Below, in pieces: positions 8,183 to 16,216 of a stretch of DNA of 64,000 nucleotides (its first letter is position 1; each line of letters opens with the position of its first letter). The DNA comes from Dokdonella_A sp964582225 (GTDB lineage Bacteria > Pseudomonadota > Gammaproteobacteria > Xanthomonadales > Rhodanobacteraceae). The position numbers were made by a program, and so were the translations under genes. Below the pieces are notes generated by a model that was not told where the DNA came from, made no database searches, and saw only the letters and a program-made list of their open reading frames with translations. Location: positions 1-64,000 of the forward strand of contig CAZORA010000009.1 in NCBI GenBank assembly GCA_964582225.1. The letters run 5' to 3'.

Positions 8183-9277
8183 ATGCGCTTGCTGGCAACC
8201 ATCCTCTTCCTGTCGTTCCTGTCGACTCCCGCACCGGTCGCGGCGGCACCGACACAAGCGCCGGAGTGGGAATTGCGCATCCTGCCCGGAGGCGAGCTGT
8301 TTCCAGCGCTGGATCTGTCGCAGCAGCGCAGCCCCCGACGCGGCGAAGGCAGCGGGCTGGTCAGCGTGCAGGTGCGTGGCCCGGCCGCCAGCGGCGCCCT
8401 GCGCGTCACGCTCGATACGCCCGGACTGCGCGGTCCGGCGCAGGTCGAAATCGGCGTCGGCGACGCCGCGCGCGCGCAGGATCTGCGTCCGCGCCTCGAG
8501 TGGGACCTGGCAACGCTGCGCGGGCTCGAGGCGCCGCGACGCCAGACGCTGACGGCGACGCTCGAGGCGCCCGGGTTCACCACCAGCACCCGCCAGGTGG
8601 AGGTGCGGCTGCATCCGCTCAGCGAAGTTCTCTATTACGTGCGCGAGGGCGACGAGCACGTCGATCTCGGCTGGACCTTCGCCGCCTATGTCGACCCACA
8701 GGCGACGACGGTCGATGAAATCCTGACGCAGGCGCGGAGAATTCGGCCCGACTTCGATCGGGCTCCGCTGCCGAGTCGGGTCGAAGCGGTCTGGGGCGCA
8801 CTCGAACAGCACGGCCTGCGCTACGCCGAAGGCGACCCCGCGATCAGCCGGGGGCCACTGCTGTGGAGCCAGCGCGTGCGCATGCCGGAAGACGTCTGGC
8901 GCGATCGCCGCGCCAACTGCGTCGACGGCAGTGTGCTGATCGCAGCGGTGCTGGAGCGGCTAGACGCGCGGCCATTCATCGCCTTGCTCCCCGGCCACGC
9001 CCTGGTGGGCTTCCGCAATGGCAGCGAATCGACGGTGCTGGAGACCACAGTCCTGGGCGAGGCGCGCAGCCAAGGCGAATCTTTTACCGCGGCACGACGA
9101 GCAGGGCGCGAGCGCTGGAGGCGCGCGGCGAGTCGGCTGGATGGCCGGCACGGCCCCGACTACGCGGTGATCGACATCGCGACCGCACGTCGCTACGGCA
9201 TTCGCCCGTTCGCCCAATCCGCCGTCGCCGAGCCGACGGCCATCGGCACTTCGAACGCCGCGCCGGCGCCGCGCTGA
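8183..9277 (+). CDS. Secreted transglutaminase-like protein
   Basis: The 364-residue protein has a signal peptide (MRLLATILFLSFLSTPAPVAAA). The first half is beta-rich. The C-terminal half resembles the papain-like transglutaminase fold, with Cys246 in RRANCVDGSVLIAAVLE, His272 in LLPGHALVGF and an acidic partner in VLETTVLG. Those are the usual Cys-His-Asp/Glu order and spacing. Related bacterial proteins act as proteases or cross-linkers in the envelope; no substrate can be named. The neighbours give no clear pathway. The assignment rests on motif spacing, so it is moderate. Confidence 0.62.
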   Translation: MRLLATILFLSFLSTPAPVAAAPTQAPEWELRILPGGELFPALDLSQQRSPRRGEGSGLVSVQVRGPAASGALRVTLDTPGLRGPAQVEIGVGDAARAQDLRPRLEWDLATLRGLEAPRRQTLTATLEAPGFTTSTRQVEVRLHPLSEVLYYVREGDEHVDLGWTFAAYVDPQATTVDEILTQARRIRPDFDRAPLPSRVEAVWGALEQHGLRYAEGDPAISRGPLLWSQRVRMPEDVWRDRRANCVDGSVLIAAVLERLDARPFIALLPGHALVGFRNGSESTVLETTVLGEARSQGESFTAARRAGRERWRRAASRLDGRHGPDYAVIDIATARRYGIRPFAQSAVAEPTAIGTSNAAPAPR

Positions 9278-9286
9278 GCGCGATCG

Positions 9287-10672
9287 TCAGCGCGGCGGCA
9301 GGTGCACGCTGAAGCGGGCGCCGCCAAGCTCAGGCGAACGATCGACCGCGAGTTCGCCATGGTAGATCTTCAACAGATCGTCGACGATGGCGAGACCGAT
9401 GCCGTGCCCCTGCACGCGCTCGTCGCCGCGCACGCCGCGCTGCAGCAACCGCAGCAGCCGGTCTTCGGCGATGCCGGGGCCATCGTCCTCGATTACCAGA
9501 TCGAGACCGCTGCGCTTGGCGCCGTCGTTGACCACGCGCGCGCTCAGCAGCACGCGCCGGCGCGCCCACTTGAAAGCATTCTCGAGCAGGTTGCCGAGCA
9601 GCTCCATGAAATCGCCCTGGTCGCCGTGAAAGCGGGCCTGTGGGTCGATGTCGAACTCGCACAGCACCCCGCGATCCGCGTGCACCTTCTCCAGGCTGCG
9701 CACGATGTCCTCGGCGCAGGGCTCGACCGCGAGCGGCGGAGCGAAGGTCTGATGCCCTGAAGCGACTGCGCGCGAGAGCTGGTAGGCAACGATCTGGTCC
9801 ATGCGCCGGACCTGCTCGCGTACGGTCTCGCGCAGCGCAGCGGGGTCGTCGCTGCTTTCCAACTGGCTGCGCATGACCGCCAGCGGCGTCTTCAGGCTGT
9901 GCGCCAGGTCGGAGAGGTTGTTGCGGTAGCGCGCGACGTGTTCGCGCTCGGCGTCGATGAACTCGTTCAGGCTCGCAGTCAACCCCGAAAGCTCGACCGG
10001 ATAGATCGGCGCCAGATGCTCGACGCTGCCACGTTCGACCTGCGCCAGATCGGCGGCCACTTCGCGCAGCGGCGCCAGGCTCCAGCGCAGAACGGCAGCG
10101 AGAAGTACCAACAGGGCGACTCCGAGGCTGCCGAGCCAGACCAGCAGGGTGCCGCGAAACACGTCGACCTGCGCGTGCAGTTCGCGGTCATCCTCGGCGA
10201 CGAAGAAGGTGAGATGAAGGTGCTTGCCGCCGGCGACGCTCCAGTCGATCCCCTGCGCCAGCACGTAGAGCGTGCCGAGCGGACTTGATAGGGGCCCGCG
10301 AAATTGCGCCGGGCCGCGCGGCAACTCGTTCTCGAAGGGCAAGGACCGCCCGCTCGCCGAAGGCGAACGCCACTCCGCGACGTCGGCGGCACCGACCGCG
10401 GCACCGAGAATGCCGGCGTACAGCCCGCTCGCGTCCGGCTGGTCGAAGCGCGGGTCGGGCCCCAGCTCGGGCGGAATCAGCACGCCGCCGCGGGTCGCAT
10501 CCGAACCCGCCAGGTAGGAATGGAGATAGCCCTGCAGGCGATCGCGCAGCGCGGTCTCTGCCGCCTGATAGAAGGCGCGGTCGAGAGCGATGAAAGTCAG
10601 CGCAAGGAATGCCGCGAGCACCGCGCCGGCGGCCGCCAGAGAGCGGGTCTGCAGCGACAGCGGACGCGCCAT
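9287..10672 (-). CDS. PhoQ-type sensor histidine kinase
   Basis: This 461-residue inner-membrane sensor has two spans, about residues 9-31 (LAAAGAVLAAFLALTFIAL) and 158-180 (LLVWLGSLGVALLVLLAAVL). They bracket a periplasmic sensor domain of about 120 residues, followed by HAMP. The H-box is DLAHSLKTPLAVM with phospho-acceptor His258. N-box LLGNLLENAFKWA, G1 DDGPGI and G2 GHGIGLAIV are all present, so the kinase should be active. The ATG at 10672 puts the first span near the N-terminus; an earlier in-frame start exists at 10744. It lies 7 bases after the response regulator gene, its evident partner. Confidence 0.92.
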   Translation of the reverse strand: MARPLSLQTRSLAAAGAVLAAFLALTFIALDRAFYQAAETALRDRLQGYLHSYLAGSDATRGGVLIPPELGPDPRFDQPDASGLYAGILGAAVGAADVAEWRSPSASGRSLPFENELPRGPAQFRGPLSSPLGTLYVLAQGIDWSVAGGKHLHLTFFVAEDDRELHAQVDVFRGTLLVWLGSLGVALLVLLAAVLRWSLAPLREVAADLAQVERGSVEHLAPIYPVELSGLTASLNEFIDAEREHVARYRNNLSDLAHSLKTPLAVMRSQLESSDDPAALRETVREQVRRMDQIVAYQLSRAVASGHQTFAPPLAVEPCAEDIVRSLEKVHADRGVLCEFDIDPQARFHGDQGDFMELLGNLLENAFKWARRRVLLSARVVNDGAKRSGLDLVIEDDGPGIAEDRLLRLLQRGVRGDERVQGHGIGLAIVDDLLKIYHGELAVDRSPELGGARFSVHLPPR

Positions 10673-10679
10673 GCCGGGC

Positions 10680-11402
10680 TCAGCTGCCGTCGGCGACCTG
10701 GGCAGCCGAAGATTCGCCGCTGGATTCGCTGCGCTCGAGCGCAAAGCGATAACCTCGCCCGCGCACGGTCTCGATCGGCTTGATCCGATTGTCCGGATCG
10801 AGCTTGCGCCGCAGGCGGCCGATGAAAACCTCCAGCACGTTCGAATCGCGGTCGAAATCCTGCTGGTAGATGTGCTCGGTCAGGTCGGCCTTGGAGACCA
10901 GCTCGCCGGCGTGCAGCATCAGATACTCGAGCACCTTGTACTCATAGCTGGTCAGGTCCACCGGGGCGCCGCTGACTGTGACCGTCTGCGCGGTCGTGTC
11001 CAGCACCACCGGCCCGCACTCGAGCAGCGGTCGCGTCCAGCCGCTGGCGCGGCGCACCAGGGCATTCAAACGCGCCAGCAGCTCTTCGACGTGGAAGGGT
11101 TTCACCAGGTAGTCGTCGGCACCGTGGCGCAAGCCTTCGACCTTGTCCTGCCAGCTCGAGCGGGCGGTAAGGATCAGGATCGGGTAGCGCTGGCCACCTT
11201 CGCGCAGCTCGCGCACGAGTTCCATGCCGGACAGCTTCGGCAGGCCCAGATCGATGATCGCCACGTCGAAGGGAACTTCCCTGCCGAGATACAGGCCTTC
11301 CTCGCCGTCGCCCGCCGTATCGACGGCGAAGCCGTCGCGCTTCAGGCGCGCGGCCAGGGTCTCGCGCAGCGGCGCTTCGTCTTCCACCAGCAACACGCGC
11401 AT
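10680..11402 (-). CDS. PhoP-type response regulator (OmpR family)
   Basis: The 240-residue product has a receiver domain (MRVLLVEDEAPLRETLAARL, phospho-acceptor Asp51 in IIDLGLP, switch TARSSW, Lys in YLVKPF). It also has a C-terminal winged-helix DNA-binding domain (DLTSYEYKVLEYLMLHAGELVSK, SNVLEVFIGRLRRKLD, VRGRGYRFAL). Length and order are typical of OmpR/PhoP. It is sandwiched between a PepSY protein and a PhoQ-like kinase, all on the minus strand. By analogy it may respond to divalent cations, antimicrobial peptides or envelope stress. That signal is inference. Confidence 0.93.
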   Translation of the reverse strand: MRVLLVEDEAPLRETLAARLKRDGFAVDTAGDGEEGLYLGREVPFDVAIIDLGLPKLSGMELVRELREGGQRYPILILTARSSWQDKVEGLRHGADDYLVKPFHVEELLARLNALVRRASGWTRPLLECGPVVLDTTAQTVTVSGAPVDLTSYEYKVLEYLMLHAGELVSKADLTEHIYQQDFDRDSNVLEVFIGRLRRKLDPDNRIKPIETVRGRGYRFALERSESSGESSAAQVADGS

Positions 11403-11445
11403 GTCGGGGGTCTCCTGTCGCGGATCGGGTTCACGCTGCCGCAGT

Positions 11446-11688
11446 CTACTGCTCGGCCGCAATCTGCACGACGCGCACCTGGCCATCGTGGGTGAGGATC
11501 TTGATGCGGAAGAACCGGCGCTTGCCAAGCGTCAGGGCCTGCACCGAGAGCACCTTGCCGTCGGCTTCCTGCTGCGCCTGCGCCGCGGCCTCCTGCGCGC
11601 TGATCTCGCGCGCGCTCGGCGCCGCCGTCGGAAACACGAGCAGTGCGACCAGCAGCGCACCGGCACAGCGCCAACCTGAACCATGCAT
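11446..11688 (-). CDS. PepSY-domain small secreted protein
   Basis: The 80-residue product has a signal peptide (ALLVALLVFPTAAPSA) and one PepSY-like unit: EISAQEAAAQAQQEADGKVL, then LTLGKRRFFRIKILTHDGQVRVV. PepSY domains are periplasmic and often modulate peptidases or sensor kinases. It is the first gene of the PepSY-PhoP-PhoQ-like set, 43 bases upstream of the regulator. This suggests it is either a target of the system or an accessory sensor. The inner ATG at 11688 is chosen because it places the signal peptide at the N-terminus. Confidence 0.83.
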   Translation of the reverse strand: MHGSGWRCAGALLVALLVFPTAAPSAREISAQEAAAQAQQEADGKVLSVQALTLGKRRFFRIKILTHDGQVRVVQIAAEQ

Positions 11689-11785
11689 TCTGTCGCAACG
11701 CCTCGTGATTCCTCGCAGAGCGGCGCGAGTGTGTCGACAACGCATTGAATTGGTCCTGAATTCGATCTCGGCGGGTCAGCGCGAA

Positions 11786-12739
11786 TCAGAAGATCTCGGC
11801 GACGCAGCAGCGCAGGCTGCCACCGGCTTTTTCGATTTCATCGAGCTCCGTCTCGGCAAGGCGGAAACCCGCGCGCTCGATCCGCGCCAGCTGTTCCGGG
11901 CGCAGCGCCGCCGCGCCGCGCGCGCTCATCCAAGCGCGCCGCGGCGCAAGCGCGATTGCGTTGCCGGCAAATGCGCGCTTCTGCGCGGCGTCGAGCCGCA
12001 CGCTGCCCGGATAGGCCCGCGCGATCGCTTCCGCCGCGGCCGGATCGCGGAAGCCGTCTGCGGCCAGCAGAGCAATCCGCCCGGCAAGGATTGCCAGCAC
12101 CACGTTGGCGTGATATTCCCCCTCGGCCAACTCGAAGGCAAAGCTCAACCGCAGGTTGAAGGCTTCATGCATGGCGCGCGCGCCGGCCAGATCGCAGCGC
12201 TCGGAGAGGCCGCAGAAGCCGATTCCGCGTGCGCGGTCGATGACCAGGGCGCCGGTCAGCTCGGCTACCAAGTCTTCACGTCGCGAGAGGTCGAGCGTGG
12301 CGTAGCCCAGCACGTCGCGAAAAAAACCGCGAATATCCGCACGATCCGCTTCCCGATGGCGCACGCGATGGCGCATGCGACCGACGATGAGTCGCCCGCG
12401 CGTGCTGCCGAAGACGTTGTTGGGGAACAGGTCGTCGGGACTTTGCGGATCGCCCGGGAAGCAGACCGTGGGCAGTTCCTCGGCCAGGCGGCTCACCAGA
12501 ACGGAGTGCTGATCACGCATGCGGCTCGGATCGAACCGGGCCGGATCCGCCATGTAGCGGTTGTCGAGGGTCGATTCCGTGGCCAGCACCGGGCTCGCCG
12601 GACTGACCAGAAAGGCGCCGCGGGCGACCGCGGGCGCGCAGGGCGGAAAACGCTCAGCAGAGAATGCGGCGAGGAAGGCGGCGGGATCGGTGACGAACAC
12701 GGCGGACGCTGCAGAAAGAGAGATGGGAAAACCTGGCAC
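11786..12739 (-). CDS. Arginine deiminase/DDAH-superfamily amidinohydrolase
   Basis: This protein of about 317 residues belongs to the pentein (guanidine-modifying) superfamily. It shows SPDDLFPNNVFGST near the N-terminal third, LTGALVIDRARGIGFCGLSERC, a catalytic-type His in GEYHANVVLAIL and a C-terminal nucleophile-type Cys in GGSLRCCV. That layout matches dimethylarginine dimethylaminohydrolase-like and citrulline/arginine hydrolases. The exact substrate cannot be read from sequence. The start is uncertain: GTG 12739 sits 5 bases after the tag stop, and GTG 12700 is an alternative. It is probably co-transcribed with tag. Confidence 0.78.
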   Translation of the reverse strand: MPGFPISLSAASAVFVTDPAAFLAAFSAERFPPCAPAVARGAFLVSPASPVLATESTLDNRYMADPARFDPSRMRDQHSVLVSRLAEELPTVCFPGDPQSPDDLFPNNVFGSTRGRLIVGRMRHRVRHREADRADIRGFFRDVLGYATLDLSRREDLVAELTGALVIDRARGIGFCGLSERCDLAGARAMHEAFNLRLSFAFELAEGEYHANVVLAILAGRIALLAADGFRDPAAAEAIARAYPGSVRLDAAQKRAFAGNAIALAPRRAWMSARGAAALRPEQLARIERAGFRLAETELDEIEKAGGSLRCCVAEIF

Positions 12740-12744
12740 CGCGC

Positions 12745-13347
12745 TCAAGCGGCCGCAGACTGGCGAAAACAGCCGAGCAGGTGGTCGTTGACCATGCCGA
12801 CGGCCTGCATGAAGGAATAGCAGATGATCGGACCGACGAAGCGGAAGCCGCGACGGCGCAGCTCGCGACTCATGCGCTCCGCGGCGGGACTCGTGAGCGG
12901 CACCTCGGCCGCGCTGCGCCAGGCGTTGCGGATCGGCCGACCACCCACGAAGCACCACAGAAAGGTGTCGAGACTGCCGAATTCAGCGATCGCACGCAGC
13001 GCGGCGCGCGCGTTGCCGCGCACCGAAGCGATTTTCAGGCGATTGCGGATCAAGCCGGAGTCCTGACCCAGCGCGGCAAGCTCGGCGTCGCTCAGCGCGG
13101 CGCAGCCGGCGATGTCGAACGCACGGAACGCGCGTCGATAGTGCGGGCGCTTGTCGAGCACGGTGCGCCAGGAAAGCCCGGCCTGGGCGCACTCGAGGCA
13201 GAGCAACTCGAACAACGCACGATCCCCATGCTGTGGATTGCCCCATTCGCGGTCGTGGTATTCGCGCATGGCGCTTCCTGCAGACGGTCCGGCCCAGCCG
13301 CAGCGAGGGCGTTGATCGGGCGCAACGGCGAGCACGGAAGTGGGCAT
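12745..13347 (-). CDS. tag: DNA-3-methyladenine glycosylase I
   Basis: It excises 3-methyladenine from alkylated DNA, starting base excision repair. The 200-residue length is close to the E. coli Tag length of 187. Family motifs are clear: CGWA near the N-terminus with YHDREWG, FELLCLECAQAGLSWRTVL, and the C-terminal GMVNDHLLGCF. The zinc ligands (Cys, two His, Cys) are conserved. The start ATG at 13347 lies about 70 bases from a 23-bp element found again at 19513. Confidence 0.94.
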   Translation of the reverse strand: MPTSVLAVAPDQRPRCGWAGPSAGSAMREYHDREWGNPQHGDRALFELLCLECAQAGLSWRTVLDKRPHYRRAFRAFDIAGCAALSDAELAALGQDSGLIRNRLKIASVRGNARAALRAIAEFGSLDTFLWCFVGGRPIRNAWRSAAEVPLTSPAAERMSRELRRRGFRFVGPIICYSFMQAVGMVNDHLLGCFRQSAAA

Positions 13348-13416
13348 CGGAGCCGTATCATACGCGAGCGAAACATGCCGCTGCCGGCAACCGCCGACGC
13401 GTAAGAGCAGGCTTGC

Positions 13417-13439
13417 GACTACCGGAAACAGTAGTCCGC
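13417..13439. repeat. 23-bp palindromic element, copy 1
   Basis: The element begins GACTAC and its inner right arm is GTAGTC, a perfect 6-bp inverted repeat around the 8-base centre CGGAAACA; it then ends CGC. A second copy at 19513-19535 is identical at 21 of 23 positions. Both copies lie in divergent intergenic regions, here between tag (minus) and the EamA transporter (plus). It could be an operator, a promoter core or a small dispersed repeat. Confidence 0.6.
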
Positions 13440-13481
13440 CTCCGCTCTACCCACACGCAGGACCAAGCAAGCACGAGCGCC

Positions 13482-14360
13482 GTGTCCACCGTCCCTTCCC
13501 GCCGTCCGGCGCTGCTCGTCCTGCTGATCCTCACCCTGATCTGGAGCTACAACTGGGTGGTCATGAAGGCGGCACTGCAGTTTTCCGGCCCCTTCACGTT
13601 TTCCGCGCTGCGCTATGGGTTCGGCACTGTGGTGCTGTTCCTGGCGTTGACGCTGCGCCAAGTCCCGCTGCACCCGCCGCCGCTTGCGCCGACGATCCTG
13701 ATCGGGCTCGCCCAGACCATGGTGTTCCAGGCGCTGGTGCAGTGGGCGCTGGTCGATGGCGGTGCCGGCAAGACCGCGCTGTTTGCCTATACCATGCCGT
13801 TCTGGGTGGTGTTGATCAACTGGCTGGCGTTCGGCGAGCGACCGGCGCCGCGGATCCTGCTGAGCCTCGCCACCGCCGGCGGCGGCCTCTGGCTCCTGCT
13901 CGCGCCCTGGCTTGGCAGCACGCAACTCGGCAGCGGAGGGCTCGCGGTCTGCGGCGGCATCGGTTGGGCCGTTGGTGTGGTGGCCTCCAAGCGCCTGTTC
14001 GCGCGGCGGCAGGTCAACGCGCTGTCGCTGACCGCCTGGCAGATGCTGTTCGGCTCGCTCGGCCTGATCGCGATCGCCCTTGCCGTACCCGAGCGGACGA
14101 TCGACTGGTCGCCGTGGTTCTACGCCGCTCTCGCCTACAACGCGATTCTGTCCTCGGGGCTCGCCTGGCTCATGTGGTCGTGGATCGTCGAGCGTCTGCC
14201 GGCGCACGTCGCAGGCCTCTCCAGCCTGGCGGTACCGGTCGCCGGAGTCGGCTTCGCCTGGCTGCAGCTCGGCGAGCGTCCATCGCCAACTGACGCCGCC
14301 GGCATCGTCCTGATCGTCGCCGCGCTGGCGCTGGCGACGCTCCGCTTCCGTCGCGGCTGA
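13482..14360 (+). CDS. EamA/DMT superfamily transporter
   Basis: The 292-residue inner-membrane protein has ten predicted spans arranged as two EamA repeats (PALLVLLILTLIWSYNWVVMK opening the first, GGIGWAVGVVASKRLF opening the second). Each repeat ends in the typical P..A...GW.LGE-like segment (WLAFGERPAPRILL, WLQLGERPSPTDAAG). These carriers export metabolites or amino acids; the substrate is unknown. GTG 13482 gives the normal family length. It is convergent with the dehydratase gene. Confidence 0.87.
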   Translation: MSTVPSRRPALLVLLILTLIWSYNWVVMKAALQFSGPFTFSALRYGFGTVVLFLALTLRQVPLHPPPLAPTILIGLAQTMVFQALVQWALVDGGAGKTALFAYTMPFWVVLINWLAFGERPAPRILLSLATAGGGLWLLLAPWLGSTQLGSGGLAVCGGIGWAVGVVASKRLFARRQVNALSLTAWQMLFGSLGLIAIALAVPERTIDWSPWFYAALAYNAILSSGLAWLMWSWIVERLPAHVAGLSSLAVPVAGVGFAWLQLGERPSPTDAAGIVLIVAALALATLRFRRG

Positions 14361-14381
14361 ACGAGATCGACTGCTGCTGAC

Positions 14382-15365
14382 TCAGCCGGCGCGCGAGAGC
14401 AACCCGGACGAGGTGTCGAGGTCCAGGTTGCCACCGCTCAAGATCACCCCGACGCGGCGGCCGGCGAAGCGCTGCGGGTGAGTCAGCACGGCAGCGAGCG
14501 CGATCGCTGCCGATGGTTCGACCACCAGCTTCATCCGTTCGGACAGCAGGCGCATCGCCGTCAGCGTGTCGCGATCGTCGACCCGCAGCACTTCGACTCG
14601 ATGTCGGCGCAGGATACGCAGATTGATTTCACCGACAGTCCCGCGCAGCCCATCGCACAGGGTGTCCGGGATCCGATCGCTCACGCGCCGCCCAAGCTCC
14701 AGCGACAGGGCGGCGTCATCGGCATCGGCGGGCTCAGCGGCGTATACGGCGAGTTCTGGACGCAGCGCGTGCGCGGCGATCGCCGAACCGGCAATCAGAC
14801 CGCCGCCGCCGATTGGCGCCACCAGCGCATCCAGCGGACCGGCCGCCTCGAGCAGCTCCAGTGCGGCCGTCCCCTGCCCGGCGATCACCGTCGGGTCGGT
14901 GAACGGATGCACCAGCGTAGCTCCGGTCGCCGTCGCCACGGTCGCCGCCTGGCGCTCGCGCGCCACCATGGTCGGCGCGCAACGATGCAGGATTCCACCG
15001 AAGGCCTCGATCGCAACGAGCTTGCACCGCGCCGCGCCTTCCGGCACCACTACGTTCGCGGGGATGCCGCGGCTGCGCGCGGCCAGCGCCAGCGCAGCGC
15101 CATGATTGCCGGAGGAATGGGTGACCACGCCGCGAGCCGCTTCTGCGGGCGACAGCGACCACACCGCATTGCAGGCGCCGCGGAACTTGAAAGCTCCCGC
15201 GCGCTGCAGGTTCTCGCACTTGAAATGCAGCTCGGCGCCGCTCAGCGCGTCGAGCGATCGAGACTGCAGGACCGGCGTGCGGTGCACGAATTCGGCGATC
15301 CGCGCCGCCGCGCTCAGAACCGCGGCAAAGTCAGGCCGGGAAGGCGTGGAGGCAGGGGTCACCAT
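14382..15365 (-). CDS. Threonine/serine dehydratase-type PLP enzyme
   Basis: A fold-type II PLP enzyme of 327 residues. The Schiff-base lysine lies in AGAFKFRGA, THSSGNHGAALALAA is the cofactor loop, PIGGGGLIAG binds the PLP phosphate and VILSGGNLDL closes the fold. There is no C-terminal ACT regulatory domain, so it is not the isoleucine-inhibited biosynthetic form. A catabolic threonine dehydratase, serine racemase or hydroxyaspartate ammonia-lyase would all fit. ATG 15365 is the best start and removes a 20-residue arginine-rich extension. Confidence 0.88.
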   Translation of the reverse strand: MVTPASTPSRPDFAAVLSAAARIAEFVHRTPVLQSRSLDALSGAELHFKCENLQRAGAFKFRGACNAVWSLSPAEAARGVVTHSSGNHGAALALAARSRGIPANVVVPEGAARCKLVAIEAFGGILHRCAPTMVARERQAATVATATGATLVHPFTDPTVIAGQGTAALELLEAAGPLDALVAPIGGGGLIAGSAIAAHALRPELAVYAAEPADADDAALSLELGRRVSDRIPDTLCDGLRGTVGEINLRILRRHRVEVLRVDDRDTLTAMRLLSERMKLVVEPSAAIALAAVLTHPQRFAGRRVGVILSGGNLDLDTSSGLLSRAG

Positions 15366-15819
15366 ATGTAGATACCTACCGCAGATTGGCCACTTGCGAC
15401 GCCACCTTCGTGGAGAGACGCGCACAAGTTCGTCGTGCCCGCGGTTTCAAGCCGTTGCCGCCCAAGGCGCCGAACTCTCGTCTGCTGGTGATGAACAAGC
15501 TTCGATCGATTCCGGCCTTTTGCGGAGCTCGTGGCGCACTGCCAGACTTCCGGACGCGGGAGCGCAACGTTGAAGGCCGTCCGCAAAACCAAAACCGCCG
15601 GTCCGGATGCTCGCTCCTCCAGCGCCCGACGAATCATCGCAGCGAGGCGATCGAAAGCGGCAACCGGTCCGCACAAGAAGGGATTTTCGCCGATTTGTCG
15701 GCGTGGCGACGTAAGTGTCCGTATACCCGACGAGCCGGCGCGCGGGCGGCTGAACCGGCAGCGGATCCCCGGTGCGTTGACGCGACCATCACGACGCCAC
15801 TGCGCTTTTCGTCCCGCCC
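15366..15819. other. Intergenic stretch without a recognisable gene
   Basis: About 450 bases. A minus-strand frame is open through most of it but has no start with a ribosome binding site, no recognisable domain, and its codons look unlike the neighbours. The stretch has several A-rich or T-rich patches (for example near 15590 and 15680) unusual for this genome. It shares the block GGCGAAAATC (minus strand, near 15680) with the gap at 2562-2873. It may be a decayed repeat or the upstream region of the dehydratase gene. Confidence 0.4.
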
Positions 15820-15850
15820 AAAAAGTAGGGCCGCGCCTTGGCGCGGCCCC
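15820..15850 (-). terminator. Rho-independent terminator of the small sigma-54 gene
   Basis: A 10-bp GC stem (GGGCCGCGCC at 15828-15837 with its complement at 15840-15849) is followed on the minus strand by TACTTTTT. It lies about 30 bases after the stop of the 60-residue gene. It is one of only two clear U-tract terminators seen in the window. Confidence 0.85.
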
Positions 15851-15878
15851 GTGGCCCCTGTTCCTGCCACCGATTCCG

Positions 15879-16061
15879 TCAGTTGGGAAGCCGCTGCAGC
15901 GCTTCGTTGAGGCACGCGCTGCGTGCGCGTAGTTGATCGAGTGCATCATTCGCGGGTCGTTCGCGGGCCTCGTTCATGGCGGCCTCGAGGCGCCCCAGCT
16001 CGATCATCAGATCGTGACGCACGAACAGCGGTTGAAAGTTCATCGCGAGGTTGCTTTGCAT
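15879..16061 (-). CDS. 60-residue protein under sigma-54 control, unknown function
   Basis: The product begins MQSNLAMNFQPLFVRHDL and continues as charged helices (IELGRLEAAMNEAR, LDQLRARSACLNEALQRLPN). It has no signal peptide or membrane span. It is very likely real because it is a complete transcription unit. A perfect sigma-54 promoter sits 38 bases upstream, a GGGAGG ribosome binding site about 9 bases before the ATG, and a strong terminator about 30 bases after the stop. I recognise no family; it could be a small adaptor or a regulator of a RpoN-controlled process such as motility, pili or nitrogen response. That link is inference from the promoter class. Confidence 0.8.
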   Translation of the reverse strand: MQSNLAMNFQPLFVRHDLMIELGRLEAAMNEARERPANDALDQLRARSACLNEALQRLPN

Positions 16062-16095
16062 GATGTTGCCTCCCGGACTGCTCCTGTATCTCGGT

Positions 16096-16114
16096 AAAGC
16101 AAGCACCGTGCCAA
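16096..16114 (-). promoter_or_regulatory. Sigma-54 (RpoN) -24/-12 promoter
   Basis: The minus strand reads TTGGCACGGTGCTTGCTTT. This matches the RpoN consensus TGGCACG-N4-TTGCW exactly, with the -24 GG and -12 GC in the invariant spacing. The predicted start is near 16087, giving a 26-base leader that holds the GGGAGG ribosome binding site of the 60-residue gene. Confidence 0.9.
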
Positions 16115-16216
16115 GTTCTTGTGAACCCGCCCGATGTCCACTGCGCGTGCACTCTCCACGAAAACCGTCGCAAACTGACAGCGGCGAGAAGCGTTTCGCG
16201 GCGCGCCGACGGATTT

